Origin: an uncultured Bacillaceae bacterium
Lineage (GTDB): Bacteria; Bacillota; Bacilli; Bacillales; Alkalibacillaceae
Direction of reading: 5' to 3'
Length of the DNA: 38,989 nt
Assembly: GCA_937983065.1 (NCBI GenBank)
Contig: CALKAL010000018.1
Span: forward strand, 1 to 38,989
The translations under genes were made by a program, and so were the position numbers. How positions within the stretch are numbered: the stretch's first letter is position 1; every line of letters starts with the position of its first letter. Positions 7,053 to 14,847 of the stretch are shown here, one piece after another. The notes below the pieces were generated by a model that saw nothing but the letters and a program-made list of their open reading frames with translations, did no database searches and was not told the origin of the DNA.

Positions 7053-9755
7053 TTGGGTAATTCCTTTAATGCAAAAAAACAATTTGAGTTAAACGGAAAA
7101 ACTTACAATTACTATTATTTAAAAGCATTGGAAGAGCAAGGGCATGGAACGATTTCCAAGCTCCCTTATTCTATTCGTGTGCTTTTAGAATCTGTATTAC
7201 GTCAACATGATGGGCGCGTCATTAAAGATGAACATGTGACAAAATTAGCGAACTGGGATAAAGGTAACACAAAAGTCGATGTACCTTTTAAACCATCCCG
7301 TGTCATTTTACAAGACTTCACAGGTGTTCCTGCTGTAGTAGACTTAGCTTCTTTACGTAAAGCGATGGTCGATATGGGAGGTAACCCTGAAGAAATTAAT
7401 CCAGAAGTGCCAGTAGATTTAGTTATTGACCACTCTGTGCAAGTTGACCGTTTCGGTACGCCAGATGCTCTAAAACTAAATATGGAAATTGAATTTGATA
7501 GAAACAAAGAACGTTATGAATTTCTACATTGGGCACAAAAAGCATTCGACAATTATTCAGTCGTACCACCAGCAACAGGAATCGTTCACCAAGTTAACTT
7601 AGAATATTTAGCGAGTGTTGTTCATGAAATTGAAAAAGATGACGGCACATACGACGCTTTCCCAGACACATTAGTCGGTACGGATTCTCATACGACGATG
7701 ATTAACGGTCTAGGTGTTTTAGGTTGGGGTGTCGGTGGAATTGAAGCTGAAGCAGGTATGCTCGGACAGCCGTCTTATTTCCCAGCACCTGAAGTGATTG
7801 GTGTTAAATTTACAGGATCGATGCCAGGCGGAGCTACTGCAACCGACTTAGCATTAAAAGTAACACAAGTATTACGTGAGAAAAACGTCGTAGGTAAATT
7901 TGTTGAATATTTTGGCCCAGGCTTGTCAGAAATGCCATTAGCCGACCGTGCAACGATTTCAAACATGGCGCCAGAATATGGAGCAACATGTGGTTTCTTC
8001 CCGATTGACGAAGAATCTTTAAATTATTTACGTTTAACAGGGCGTACTGAAGAACATATTCAATTAGTTAAAGAATATTTACAAAGAAACGACTTGTTCT
8101 ATACTCCAGATCAAGAAGATCCAGAATTTACAGAGCTAGTTGAAATCAACTTATCTGAAATCGAACCGAGTCTTTCTGGTCCAAAACGTCCACAAGATTT
8201 AATTTTATTATCTGAAATGCAAGAGTCGTTCAAGAAAGCTTTAACAGCTCCTGCAGGAAACCACGGTTTTGGTTTATCAGAGGACGAAATTGATAAAAAA
8301 GCAACTGCTACATTAAGCGATGGTTCTGAAGTTGAATTAAAAACAGGATCTCTAGCTATCGCAGCAATTACATCTTGTACGAATACATCTAACCCACATG
8401 TTATGTTAGGTTCAGGATTACTTGCGAAAAATGCAGTTGAAAAAGGATTAGAAGTTCCTAAGCATGTTAAAACTTCTTTAGCTCCAGGTTCTAAAGTAGT
8501 TACTCGCTATTTAGAAGACTCTGGACTAATGGAGTACTTAAACAAGTTAGGATTTAACGTCGTTGGATACGGATGTACAACATGTATCGGTAACTCTGGA
8601 CCATTATTACCAGAAATTGAAAAAGCTATCGTTGACAATGATTTAACTGTCGCTTCAGTTTTATCCGGAAACCGAAACTTTGAAGGACGTATTCACCCGT
8701 TAGTACGTGCTAACTATTTAGCATCACCACCGTTAGTTGTTGCTTATGCGTTAGCAGGTACGGTCGATATTGACTTAATGAATGATCCTTTAGGTAAAGA
8801 TAAAGACGGAAATGATGTTTATTTCAACGATATTTGGCCATCTAGAGAAGAAATACAAGCAGAAATCTCAAAAGTCGTAACACCTGAGATTTTCCGCAAA
8901 GAATACGAAACAGTTTTTGATTCAAACGAAAAATGGAATCAAATTCAAACGACAGATGAGCCGTTATATGAGTGGGATGAAAGCTCAACTTACATTCAAA
9001 ACCCACCATTCTTTGAAAGTATGTCAAAAGAAGCGAAAACAATTCAACCTATTAACAGCTTAAGAATTATCGGTAAATTTGGCGACTCTGTAACGACAGA
9101 CCATATTTCACCAGCTGGAGCAATACCAAAAGATATGCCAGCCGGTCAATATTTAATTGAAAATGGTGTTTCACCACGTGACTTTAACTCGTATGGTTCC
9201 CGTCGTGGTAACCACGAAGTGATGATGCGTGGAACATTCGGAAACATTCGAATTCGTAATGAAATTGCTAACGGTCAAGAAGGTGGCTACACAACTTATT
9301 GGCCAACAGGTGAAATAATGCCTATTTATGATGCAGCCATGAAATATAAAGAAGACGGAACTGGGTTAGCTATTTTAGCTGGTCAAGATTACGGAATGGG
9401 AAGTTCCCGTGACTGGGCAGCAAAAGGTACTGACTTATTAGGTATTAAAACAGTTATTGCTGAAAGTTTCGAGCGTATTCACCGTTCAAACTTAGTCATG
9501 ATGGGTGTTTTACCGTTACAGTTTAAAGAAGGCGAATCAGCGGATCATTTCGGTCTAACAGGTAGAGAAACGTTTGATATTGACATTAACGAAGATGTTA
9601 AACCTCGTGATTTAATTAAAGTGACTGCAACAGATGAAGAAGGCAACAAGACTGAATTTGAAGTGATTGCTCGCTTTGAAAGTGAAGTAGAATTAGACTA
9701 CTACCGTCACGGCGGTATTTTACAAATGGTATTACGTGAAAGATTAAAAGCATAA
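7053..9755 (+). CDS. citB: Aconitate hydratase (aconitase)
   Basis: Aconitase interconverts citrate and isocitrate in the TCA cycle using a [4Fe-4S] cluster. The 900-aa length fits the AcnA/IRP1-like family. Cluster cysteines are visible in ITSCTNTSNP and YGCTTCIGNSGP. The C-terminal swivel domain carries AGQDYGMGSSRDWAAKG. The start is TTG at 7053, preceded by GAGGGGG with 8-nt spacing; a nearby ATG at 7048 is out of frame. The family member in B. subtilis also binds RNA when its cluster is lost and is controlled by CcpC, CcpA and CodY. I found no confident operator in the 193-bp upstream gap. A strong terminator follows. Confidence 0.98.
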   Translation: MGNSFNAKKQFELNGKTYNYYYLKALEEQGHGTISKLPYSIRVLLESVLRQHDGRVIKDEHVTKLANWDKGNTKVDVPFKPSRVILQDFTGVPAVVDLASLRKAMVDMGGNPEEINPEVPVDLVIDHSVQVDRFGTPDALKLNMEIEFDRNKERYEFLHWAQKAFDNYSVVPPATGIVHQVNLEYLASVVHEIEKDDGTYDAFPDTLVGTDSHTTMINGLGVLGWGVGGIEAEAGMLGQPSYFPAPEVIGVKFTGSMPGGATATDLALKVTQVLREKNVVGKFVEYFGPGLSEMPLADRATISNMAPEYGATCGFFPIDEESLNYLRLTGRTEEHIQLVKEYLQRNDLFYTPDQEDPEFTELVEINLSEIEPSLSGPKRPQDLILLSEMQESFKKALTAPAGNHGFGLSEDEIDKKATATLSDGSEVELKTGSLAIAAITSCTNTSNPHVMLGSGLLAKNAVEKGLEVPKHVKTSLAPGSKVVTRYLEDSGLMEYLNKLGFNVVGYGCTTCIGNSGPLLPEIEKAIVDNDLTVASVLSGNRNFEGRIHPLVRANYLASPPLVVAYALAGTVDIDLMNDPLGKDKDGNDVYFNDIWPSREEIQAEISKVVTPEIFRKEYETVFDSNEKWNQIQTTDEPLYEWDESSTYIQNPPFFESMSKEAKTIQPINSLRIIGKFGDSVTTDHISPAGAIPKDMPAGQYLIENGVSPRDFNSYGSRRGNHEVMMRGTFGNIRIRNEIANGQEGGYTTYWPTGEIMPIYDAAMKYKEDGTGLAILAGQDYGMGSSRDWAAKGTDLLGIKTVIAESFERIHRSNLVMMGVLPLQFKEGESADHFGLTGRETFDIDINEDVKPRDLIKVTATDEEGNKTEFEVIARFESEVELDYYRHGGILQMVLRERLKA

Positions 9756-9771
9756 TAAATTTATGAATTAT

Positions 9772-9810
9772 AATCACTCCAATTGAAATTCAATTGGAGT
9801 GATTTTTTTT
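9772..9810 (+). terminator. Rho-independent terminator after citB
   Basis: AATCACTCCAATTGAA (9772-9787) pairs perfectly with 9789-9804, followed by a run of eight T. Confidence 0.93.
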
Positions 9811-10181
9811 GTTGTACAGTAAAGTTAGTTAGGGAAATTGGCAATTTAATTTGATGAAGATTTTTTTAGCGACAATCTTTAAATTGTTTATCTAGATTTC
9901 ATCACGTAAATAATATTTGAAGACTACGGATAATTAGAAAGTCATTTTAACAAAAAAGTCATTAATTTTTGATTGTTTATGTAAAGAGAATGGATAAATT
10001 TTTGATATGATAAAGTCAGAGGCATTGTACTTGCCCTTTAAAAAGTTTCATATAATTAATCTTGAAGTATGAAGCAGACATACTCGAAAATTCAAAACCT
10101 TTGATTAAATTTAAGAAAACATTAATTGATTAAAATCGATTACCTATTAGTAGAATGTTTCTAGAAGGGAGAATTGTAACG
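9811..10181. other. AT-rich intergenic gap, no gene seen
   Basis: About 370 bp between the citB terminator and yneN. I read both strands for short spore-protein genes such as sspN and found none. There are several weak -10-like boxes (for example TATGAT near 10,006), none with a convincing -35 partner. Confidence 0.6.
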
Positions 10182-10757
10182 ATGAATTTTAAACAGTTGT
10201 TAGCTATAGGTGTTATATTAACTTTAATAGGGATTATCATATATGGTGTTGTTGCTGACAATAACGATGACGATGAATTTAATGGAATGATGACGGTTTA
10301 CCCTGATGATGTAGACCCAGATTCTTTAGGTGTAGATGTTGGAGATGTCGCTAAAGATTTTCAGTTAAGAGATTTGGACAATAATTTAGTGAAATTAAGC
10401 GATTTTCAAGGGAAGAAGGTATTTCTTAATTTTTGGGCCTCATGGTGTGCGCCGTGTAAAGAAGAAATGCCAGATATGCAAAGACTATATGAGGAGTATA
10501 GTGATGAAGTAGAAGTTATCGCTGTTAATGTGACTGGTTCGGAAGTTAAAAGAAGTAATGTCGATGAATTTGTCGATGAATACAATTTTACTTATACAAT
10601 CTTATTAGACGATAATAATAGCGTATCCAATGAATATTTAGCTTCTCAGCTTCCAACGTCTTATTTTATAAATAGTGAAGGAATTGTTCAATTGCCGCGG
10701 CATACAGGCCCATTAACGTTTGAAGATATGGAAGAGATTATCCAACAGCTTGATTAA
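10182..10757 (+). CDS. yneN: Membrane-anchored thioredoxin-like thiol-disulfide protein (ResA/StoA type)
   Basis: This 191-aa protein has an N-terminal signal anchor (about residues 5-22), an acidic linker and a TlpA/ResA-like thioredoxin fold. The active site is WCAPC (C89, C92), with the cis-proline in QLPTS (P158). It should face outside the membrane and reduce or exchange disulfides on exported proteins. Position and size match B. subtilis YneN; family members ResA and StoA act on apocytochrome c and on spore cortex proteins. The frame is open from 10,155, but ATG 10,182 is chosen because AAGGGAG precedes it. The downstream neighbours fbpB-like and tlp suggest a sporulation-linked context, though the target protein is unknown. 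Confidence 0.88.
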   Translation: MNFKQLLAIGVILTLIGIIIYGVVADNNDDDEFNGMMTVYPDDVDPDSLGVDVGDVAKDFQLRDLDNNLVKLSDFQGKKVFLNFWASWCAPCKEEMPDMQRLYEEYSDEVEVIAVNVTGSEVKRSNVDEFVDEYNFTYTILLDDNNSVSNEYLASQLPTSYFINSEGIVQLPRHTGPLTFEDMEEIIQQLD

Positions 10758-10813
10758 TATGTATAATTTTCCTCTAATCAGGTCATCCTATGTGTAAAAA
10801 GGAGACGATGGCA

Positions 10814-10960
10814 TTGAGGAAAAAGGATTATTTATCTTTAGAAGCGTTAATAGAAAGTGAAAAGGAAAAAATATTAAACAATCCTGATGAACTCGAACGA
10901 ATTTATGATAAGCTGGACGACCGGTTTGAATTAAAAGATCCGAAGCAATACCATGCATAA
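10814..10960 (+). CDS. FbpB-like small basic protein
   Basis: A 48-aa frame starts at TTG 10,814 (MRKKDYLSLEALIESEKEKI), preceded by GGAG with 9-nt spacing. ATG at 10,808 is in frame but only 3 nt from the ribosome site. The layout resembles the FbpB family (Fur-regulated basic protein B): MRKK, then a serine before a LEALI helix, then a D-x-x-x-L-x-x-I-x-x-x-L-D helix. In B. subtilis FbpB helps the small RNA FsrA in iron sparing. No Fur box is visible upstream, so iron control is not supported here. It lies between yneN and tlp, and its last codons contain the -35 of the tlp promoter. Family assignment is tentative. Confidence 0.6.
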   Translation: MRKKDYLSLEALIESEKEKILNNPDELERIYDKLDDRFELKDPKQYHA

Positions 10961-10983
10961 TTAATAATATGTCATCCATAATA
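10955..10983 (+). promoter_or_regulatory. Sigma-G-type promoter of tlp
   Basis: GCATA (10,955-10,959) and CATAATA (10,977-10,983) are 17 bp apart, fitting the forespore sigma-G pattern (GHATR, CATWMTA). tlp is known to be made in the forespore in B. subtilis. Confidence 0.65.
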
Positions 10984-11014
10984 AAAATAAAGCTACAATA
11001 AGGAGGATGACATA

Positions 11015-11248
11015 ATGGATAAACATCGTAATAAACCAAAGCCAGATGATCGTTCGGATAATGTGGAAAAGCTTCAGGAGAACATTGAGAATACGTTACA
11101 CAACATAGATGAAGCTGAAGAATCGTTAGAATTTGCTTCTGATGAGCAGCAGGAGCAAATTAAAAAGAAAAATGAACGTAGAAAAGAATCAATCGAAGGC
11201 ATGCGTGACGAAATAAAAGACGAATATCACGACCAACAGAATAATTAA
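11015..11248 (+). CDS. tlp: Small acid-soluble spore protein Tlp
   Basis: This 77-aa, very hydrophilic, helical protein begins MDKHRNKPKPDDRSDNVEKL and has the Tlp family pattern of NIENTLHNIDEAEESLEFAS followed by a charged repeat region. Tlp is a minor small acid-soluble spore protein made in the forespore; despite its name it is not a thioredoxin. AAGGAGG precedes the ATG, a sigma-G-like promoter sits about 30 bp upstream, and a strong terminator follows, so it is probably a single-gene unit. The order yneN-tlp agrees with B. subtilis except that sspN is absent. Confidence 0.93.
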   Translation: MDKHRNKPKPDDRSDNVEKLQENIENTLHNIDEAEESLEFASDEQQEQIKKKNERRKESIEGMRDEIKDEYHDQQNN

Positions 11249-11250
11249 AC

Positions 11251-11289
11251 AAAACTTCCTAAAGTGGCTGTGCTTTAGGAAGTTTTTTT
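11251..11289 (+). terminator. Rho-independent terminator after tlp
   Basis: AAAACTTCCTAAAG (11,251-11,264) pairs perfectly with 11,273-11,286 around an 8-nt loop and runs into seven T. Confidence 0.93.
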
Positions 11290-11300
11290 AATTTATACAC

Positions 11301-11346
11301 TTTACTATCTCAGTGTACAGACGTATAATTAAAGTGAGTACTCACT
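11301..11346 (+). promoter_or_regulatory. Promoter with TetR-type operator for the ABC exporter operon
   Basis: TTTACT (11,301-11,306) and TATAAT (11,324-11,329) are 17 bp apart. Directly downstream, AGTGAGTACTCACT (11,333-11,346) is a perfect 14-bp palindrome over the expected transcription start. TetR-family repressors bind such sites, and a TetR gene ends this operon, so autorepression is likely. Confidence 0.75.
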
Positions 11347-11372
11347 CATTAATGACTATAAGGGGGATTAAC

Positions 11373-12098
11373 ATGTCGCATAAAATGGTGAGCGTTAAAG
11401 GTTTACATCATTCGTATGTGGATAATCTTGTTTTAAATAATATTAATTTATCGATTGATAAAGGAGAAATCTTCGGTATATTAGGTCCTTCAGGTTCTGG
11501 TAAGACAACATTAGTTAAAGCAATTGCAGGAATATTATCTATTCAAGAAGGGGAAATACATATTGACAAAACGAAAGTACCATCCCTAAGTTTATTACAG
11601 TCTATTGGCTATATGGCACAATCAGATGCTTTATATCATGAGTTAACAGCATTAGAGAATTTAGAGTTTTTCGCAAGTATTTATCAACTAGAGAGAAACA
11701 ATCGAAAAAATGCAATTTTACATGTTTTAGACTTAGTTAATTTATCGGATTCGATTAATAAGGTTGTTGATCAATTTTCTGGTGGAATGAAAAGACGACT
11801 CTCCTTAGCATCATCCCTCATGCATCAACCAAAACTTCTCATTTTAGACGAACCAACAGTTGGAATTGATCCTATTATTCGTGAACAAATTTGGACGGAA
11901 TTAAGGAAGTTGAAGAATCAAGGGGTAACTATCATTATCACGACACACGTTATGGACGAAGCAGAAAAATGCGACCGTTTAGCTATGCTACGAAATGGCG
12001 AAATAATTGCCTGTGACACCCCTGGGCAGCTTATGAATAATAGTGGCGCCAACCGATTGGAAGATGTGTTTTTAGTATATGGGAGGGATGAACAATGA
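11373..12098 (+). CDS. ABC transporter ATP-binding protein
   Basis: This 241-aa ATPase subunit of an ABC-2 exporter has Walker A GPSGSGKTT (38-46), Q-loop Q83, signature FSGGMKRR (135-142), Walker B LLILDEPT (155-162) and H-loop H192. All motifs are intact. The frame is open upstream to 11,313, but ATG 11,373 is chosen because AAGGGGG lies just before it and the operator would otherwise fall inside the gene. It overlaps the permease by ATGA, which implies translational coupling. The exporter resembles the multidrug-type DrrA group; the substrate is unknown. The operon ends with tetR, and a ligand of that repressor would be the natural substrate candidate. Confidence 0.93.
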   Translation: MSHKMVSVKGLHHSYVDNLVLNNINLSIDKGEIFGILGPSGSGKTTLVKAIAGILSIQEGEIHIDKTKVPSLSLLQSIGYMAQSDALYHELTALENLEFFASIYQLERNNRKNAILHVLDLVNLSDSINKVVDQFSGGMKRRLSLASSLMHQPKLLILDEPTVGIDPIIREQIWTELRKLKNQGVTIIITTHVMDEAEKCDRLAMLRNGEIIACDTPGQLMNNSGANRLEDVFLVYGRDEQ

Positions 12099-13105
12099 AA
12101 ATACTTGCTTTAGCCCGTCGAATTATAAGACAATTTAAAAGAGATCGGCGCTCACTTGCCCTATTGGTTATTGCGCCAATTCTAGTTATAACGTTAGTTT
12201 GGCTCGTATTAGACGGGGATAGCTATGAGCCTAAGATCGCTGTTGGGGATTTTCCAGATCAATTCACTCAAGCATTAAATGAATTGGATATAGATGTTTT
12301 AAAAATGAACGAGATTGAAATTGATGATGCGTTTAAAAATGGAGAAATTGATGCTTATGTTTACGTTGAGGCAAATCAACCTAAATTATTATTAGAAGGT
12401 AGTGATCCTTTAACTAACTCTGCAGTATTGGCAAACATTCAATCGATTTTTAATAATAGTGATGTACAAATAGAAATTGACTATTTTTATGGTAATAAAA
12501 ATTTAAATATATTTGATCAAGTTGGCTCAACATTAATCGGATTTTTCGTTTTCTTTTTTGTGTTTATAATAGGCGGAATTTCATTTTTAAGAGAGAGAAC
12601 ACAAGGAACGCTTGAAAAATTATTATCAACACCGATTAAAAGATATGAAATTGTTTTCGGTTATTTATTAGGATTTGGTATTTTTATTGTTATACAATCT
12701 ATCATTACGATTCTTTATTCCGTTTATGTTCTAGATGTATATATGGTGGGTAGCATTTTAGAGTTATTGTTTGTGACATTAATATTGTCAATGACTGCCC
12801 TCACTTTAGCAATTTTACTGTCAACATATGCAAAAAATGAATTTCAAATAATGCAGTTTATCCCGATCGTCATCATTCCACAAGCCTTTTTTACTGGTAT
12901 TTTTAATTTAGATTCTATGGCAACTTGGATACAAGCTTTAAGTAAAGTAATGCCATTAACATATGGAGCAGATGCGATTCAACAAATTATGATTAAAGGA
13001 AATTCGTTACTGGATATCTGGGACAATTTAGTTATACTACTGTTATTTGCAATATTATTTATTGTATTAAACATTATGGCGTTAAAAAAACATCGGAGCT
13101 TATAA
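12095..13105 (+). CDS. ABC-2 type transporter permease
   Basis: This 336-aa protein has the ABC-2 layout: a first helix at about 21-39, an extracytoplasmic domain of roughly 100 residues, then five more helices (about 145-168, 190-212, 225-247, 258-275 and 308-330). The segment ISFLRERTQGTLEKLLSTPI between helices 2 and 3 is the family's cytoplasmic coupling element. It forms the pore for the ATPase encoded just upstream, with which its gene overlaps by 4 bp. The DrrB/YhhJ-like architecture suggests export of a hydrophobic compound, but no substrate can be read from the sequence. Confidence 0.92.
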   Translation: MKILALARRIIRQFKRDRRSLALLVIAPILVITLVWLVLDGDSYEPKIAVGDFPDQFTQALNELDIDVLKMNEIEIDDAFKNGEIDAYVYVEANQPKLLLEGSDPLTNSAVLANIQSIFNNSDVQIEIDYFYGNKNLNIFDQVGSTLIGFFVFFFVFIIGGISFLRERTQGTLEKLLSTPIKRYEIVFGYLLGFGIFIVIQSIITILYSVYVLDVYMVGSILELLFVTLILSMTALTLAILLSTYAKNEFQIMQFIPIVIIPQAFFTGIFNLDSMATWIQALSKVMPLTYGADAIQQIMIKGNSLLDIWDNLVILLLFAILFIVLNIMALKKHRSL

Positions 13106-13126
13106 TTGTGAAAGAGGGTAGATGAC

Positions 13127-13783
13127 ATGAATGAGAAAGATTTGCTCGAACAAATGAGTGAAGCAAATGAAACTAAAATAACACCAAAACAAGCTAAAAT
13201 CATTCAAGCTGCGATAGAAACCTTTTCTGAAAAAGGGTATGCCGCCACATCTACAAAAGAAATAGCAGAAAAAGCGGGCGTAGCTGAAGGAACTATTTTT
13301 AGACATTATAAAACGAAAAAAGATTTACTTCTCTCAATCGTATCACCAATCATTATTAATTTTGCCTTACCGTTTTTCCTTGAGAAGTTTGTAAAAGATG
13401 TATTTTCGAATGAAAATTCTCATGATCGTTTTGATGAATTGCTTCAAAAATTAATTTATAACCGTTTTGAATTTATAAAAGACAATGTACCTTTAATTAA
13501 GATTTTTTTACAGGAAATTGCCTTTCATGAAGAAATTGAAAATAAAATTAAACAAATATATACTAAAAAAATATATCCACGATTTAAAGAAGTCGTTATT
13601 CAATACAAGGATGAAGGTGAAATTGGTAATTATCCTGTAGATACAGTCATTCGTCTAGTAATGACGACAATTATTGGTTTTTTAATTACCCGATTTCTCG
13701 TTTTACCTAATCACGATTGGGATGACGAAAAGGAAATACATTACACGATTCAATTTATTCGTCACGGCCTAAAAAATATCTAA
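13127..13783 (+). CDS. TetR family transcriptional repressor of the ABC operon
   Basis: This 218-aa regulator has an N-terminal helix-turn-helix (about residues 25-70) with IIQAAIETFSEKGYAATSTK and a recognition helix near VAEGTIFRHYKTKKDLL. A helical ligand-binding domain follows. It lies 21 bp after the permease with its own AGAGGG site, so it is the third gene of the exporter operon. It most likely binds the 14-bp palindrome at 11,333-11,346. An extra N-terminal stretch of about 20 residues precedes the usual TetR start. Directly after it lies an AT-only dyad, TAATATAT/ATATATTA (13,781-13,800), of unclear role. Confidence 0.92.
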   Translation: MNEKDLLEQMSEANETKITPKQAKIIQAAIETFSEKGYAATSTKEIAEKAGVAEGTIFRHYKTKKDLLLSIVSPIIINFALPFFLEKFVKDVFSNENSHDRFDELLQKLIYNRFEFIKDNVPLIKIFLQEIAFHEEIENKIKQIYTKKIYPRFKEVVIQYKDEGEIGNYPVDTVIRLVMTTIIGFLITRFLVLPNHDWDDEKEIHYTIQFIRHGLKNI

Positions 13784-13831
13784 TATATGATAATATATTA
13801 AGTAGAGTAGAAGTAGAAGGAGCTGTACATC

Positions 13832-14251
13832 ATGGTCGTCAACGAATCAAAAGTTAAAGTTAGGTATCAAGAAACAGATCAAATGGGTGTCGTTTATCAT
13901 GCGAATTATTTAGTTTGGTTTGAAATAGGCAGAACAAATTTAATTGAGCAACTCGGCTTTAATTATGCGGATATGGAGCATAGAGGTGTCGTATCTCCAG
14001 TGATTGACATCGAAGCTAAATATAAAAAGCCTTTAAAATATGGTGATACCGCAACCGTTAAAACGATCATTGAAAAATATGACGGGTTTCGGGTCGTTTA
14101 TTATTATGAAATTTTTAATGAATCAGGTGAATTAGCCGTTACGGGTCGAACAACCCATGTTTGTGTGAAGAAAGAAACGTTTCGCCCAATCTCGATTCGC
14201 AAATCTTTTCCTGACTGGCATGAAGCATATATGAAGGCAGCTGAAAATTAA
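13832..14251 (+). CDS. yneP: Acyl-CoA thioesterase, YbgC/FadM family
   Basis: This 139-aa single hot-dog-fold (4HBT) protein has the YbgC-type active site YQETDQMGVVYHANYLVWFE near residues 11-30, including the catalytic aspartate in TDQMG. Such enzymes hydrolyse acyl-CoA or acyl-ACP; the chain length preferred here is unknown. The start follows AGAAGGAG. Position before yneQ matches B. subtilis YneP. The stop codon touches the yneQ start codon, so the two genes are co-transcribed and probably translationally coupled. Confidence 0.92.
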   Translation: MVVNESKVKVRYQETDQMGVVYHANYLVWFEIGRTNLIEQLGFNYADMEHRGVVSPVIDIEAKYKKPLKYGDTATVKTIIEKYDGFRVVYYYEIFNESGELAVTGRTTHVCVKKETFRPISIRKSFPDWHEAYMKAAEN

Positions 14252-14554
14252 ATGGCTTTTGGAATTAAAAGAGAAGAACTTAATGAATGGAAAGAAAAAG
14301 TTAATCGTGGAGAAATTGCGTTTATAACCCATTACTGGCTCGACGACCGTTTTCCAAAAATGAAAACCGTCACAAAAGTCGGCTGTTGTGATATTGATAA
14401 ATTAATCCGTTGGGGGAAAAAGTACGGGTTAAAATCTGAATGGGTCCATCGAAATGAAAAATACCCACATTTTGATTTAATCGGTTCATTTCAAAAGGAT
14501 ATTTTAAAGGCGGAAGGGTTACTCAATCAATTAAAACGATTTGAAAACAGTTAA
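14252..14554 (+). CDS. yneQ: YneQ family protein
   Basis: This 100-aa cytosolic protein begins MAFGIKREELNEWKEKVNRG and includes HYWLDDRFP and a cysteine pair in VGCCDIDKL. It resembles B. subtilis YneQ in size and position; no function is established. Its ATG starts at the base after the yneP stop, with only a weak purine-rich site inside yneP, so translation likely depends on yneP. A strong bidirectional terminator follows. Confidence 0.85.
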   Translation: MAFGIKREELNEWKEKVNRGEIAFITHYWLDDRFPKMKTVTKVGCCDIDKLIRWGKKYGLKSEWVHRNEKYPHFDLIGSFQKDILKAEGLLNQLKRFENS

Positions 14555-14557
14555 TAA

Positions 14558-14606
14558 AAATCCCCGTTATCAAAGGAAATTAATTCGTTGATAACGGGGA
14601 TTTGTT
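14558..14606. terminator. Bidirectional terminator between yneQ and yidD
   Basis: AAATCCCCGTTATCAA (14,558-14,573) pairs perfectly over 16 bp with 14,588-14,603, with an A-tract before and T-rich sequence after. It serves both converging genes. Confidence 0.9.
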
Positions 14607-14836
14607 TAATTATTTTTCTGTTTTTTCTCAGGTACTGGATCAAAGCCCCCAGGATGAAACGGGTGGCACTTAACAATTCGTTTAACCGTCAAATAAAATC
14701 CTTTAAAAAATCCGAAACGTTCAAACGCTTCAATTCCATATTGACTACATGTCGGATGAAAGCGACATGACGGTCCGATTAACGGTGAAATGTATTTTTG
14801 ATAAAGCCTAATTAAAAATATAAATAGACGTTTCAT
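14606..14836 (-). CDS. yidD: Membrane protein insertion efficiency factor YidD
   Basis: This 76-aa protein has the full YidD signature: an N-terminal amphipathic helix (MKRLFIFLIRLYQKYISPL), then GPSCRFHPTCSQYGIEAFERFG and KCHPFHPGGFDPVP. It is a small peripheral inner-membrane protein that assists YidC/Oxa1-type insertion. In many bacteria it sits near rpmH-rnpA-yidC; Bacillaceae often have it elsewhere. Here it follows folE2 on the same strand by 11 bp, so the two may share a transcript. Confidence 0.95.
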   Translation of the reverse strand: MKRLFIFLIRLYQKYISPLIGPSCRFHPTCSQYGIEAFERFGFFKGFYLTVKRIVKCHPFHPGGFDPVPEKKQKNN

Positions 14837-14847
14837 ATTTAACCTAC

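Noticed and set aside
7202..7507. 101-codon minus-strand frame inside citB
   Set aside because: Antisense shadow of a strongly conserved gene; no ribosome site and protein-like features absent.
10758..10813. Search for a Fur box before the FbpB-like gene
   Set aside because: No GATAATGATTATCATTATC-like inverted repeat is present, so iron regulation is not claimed.
13781..13800. AT-only perfect dyad after the exporter tetR gene as a terminator
   Set aside because: The stem is all A and T and lacks a following T-run, so it is too weak to call a terminator.
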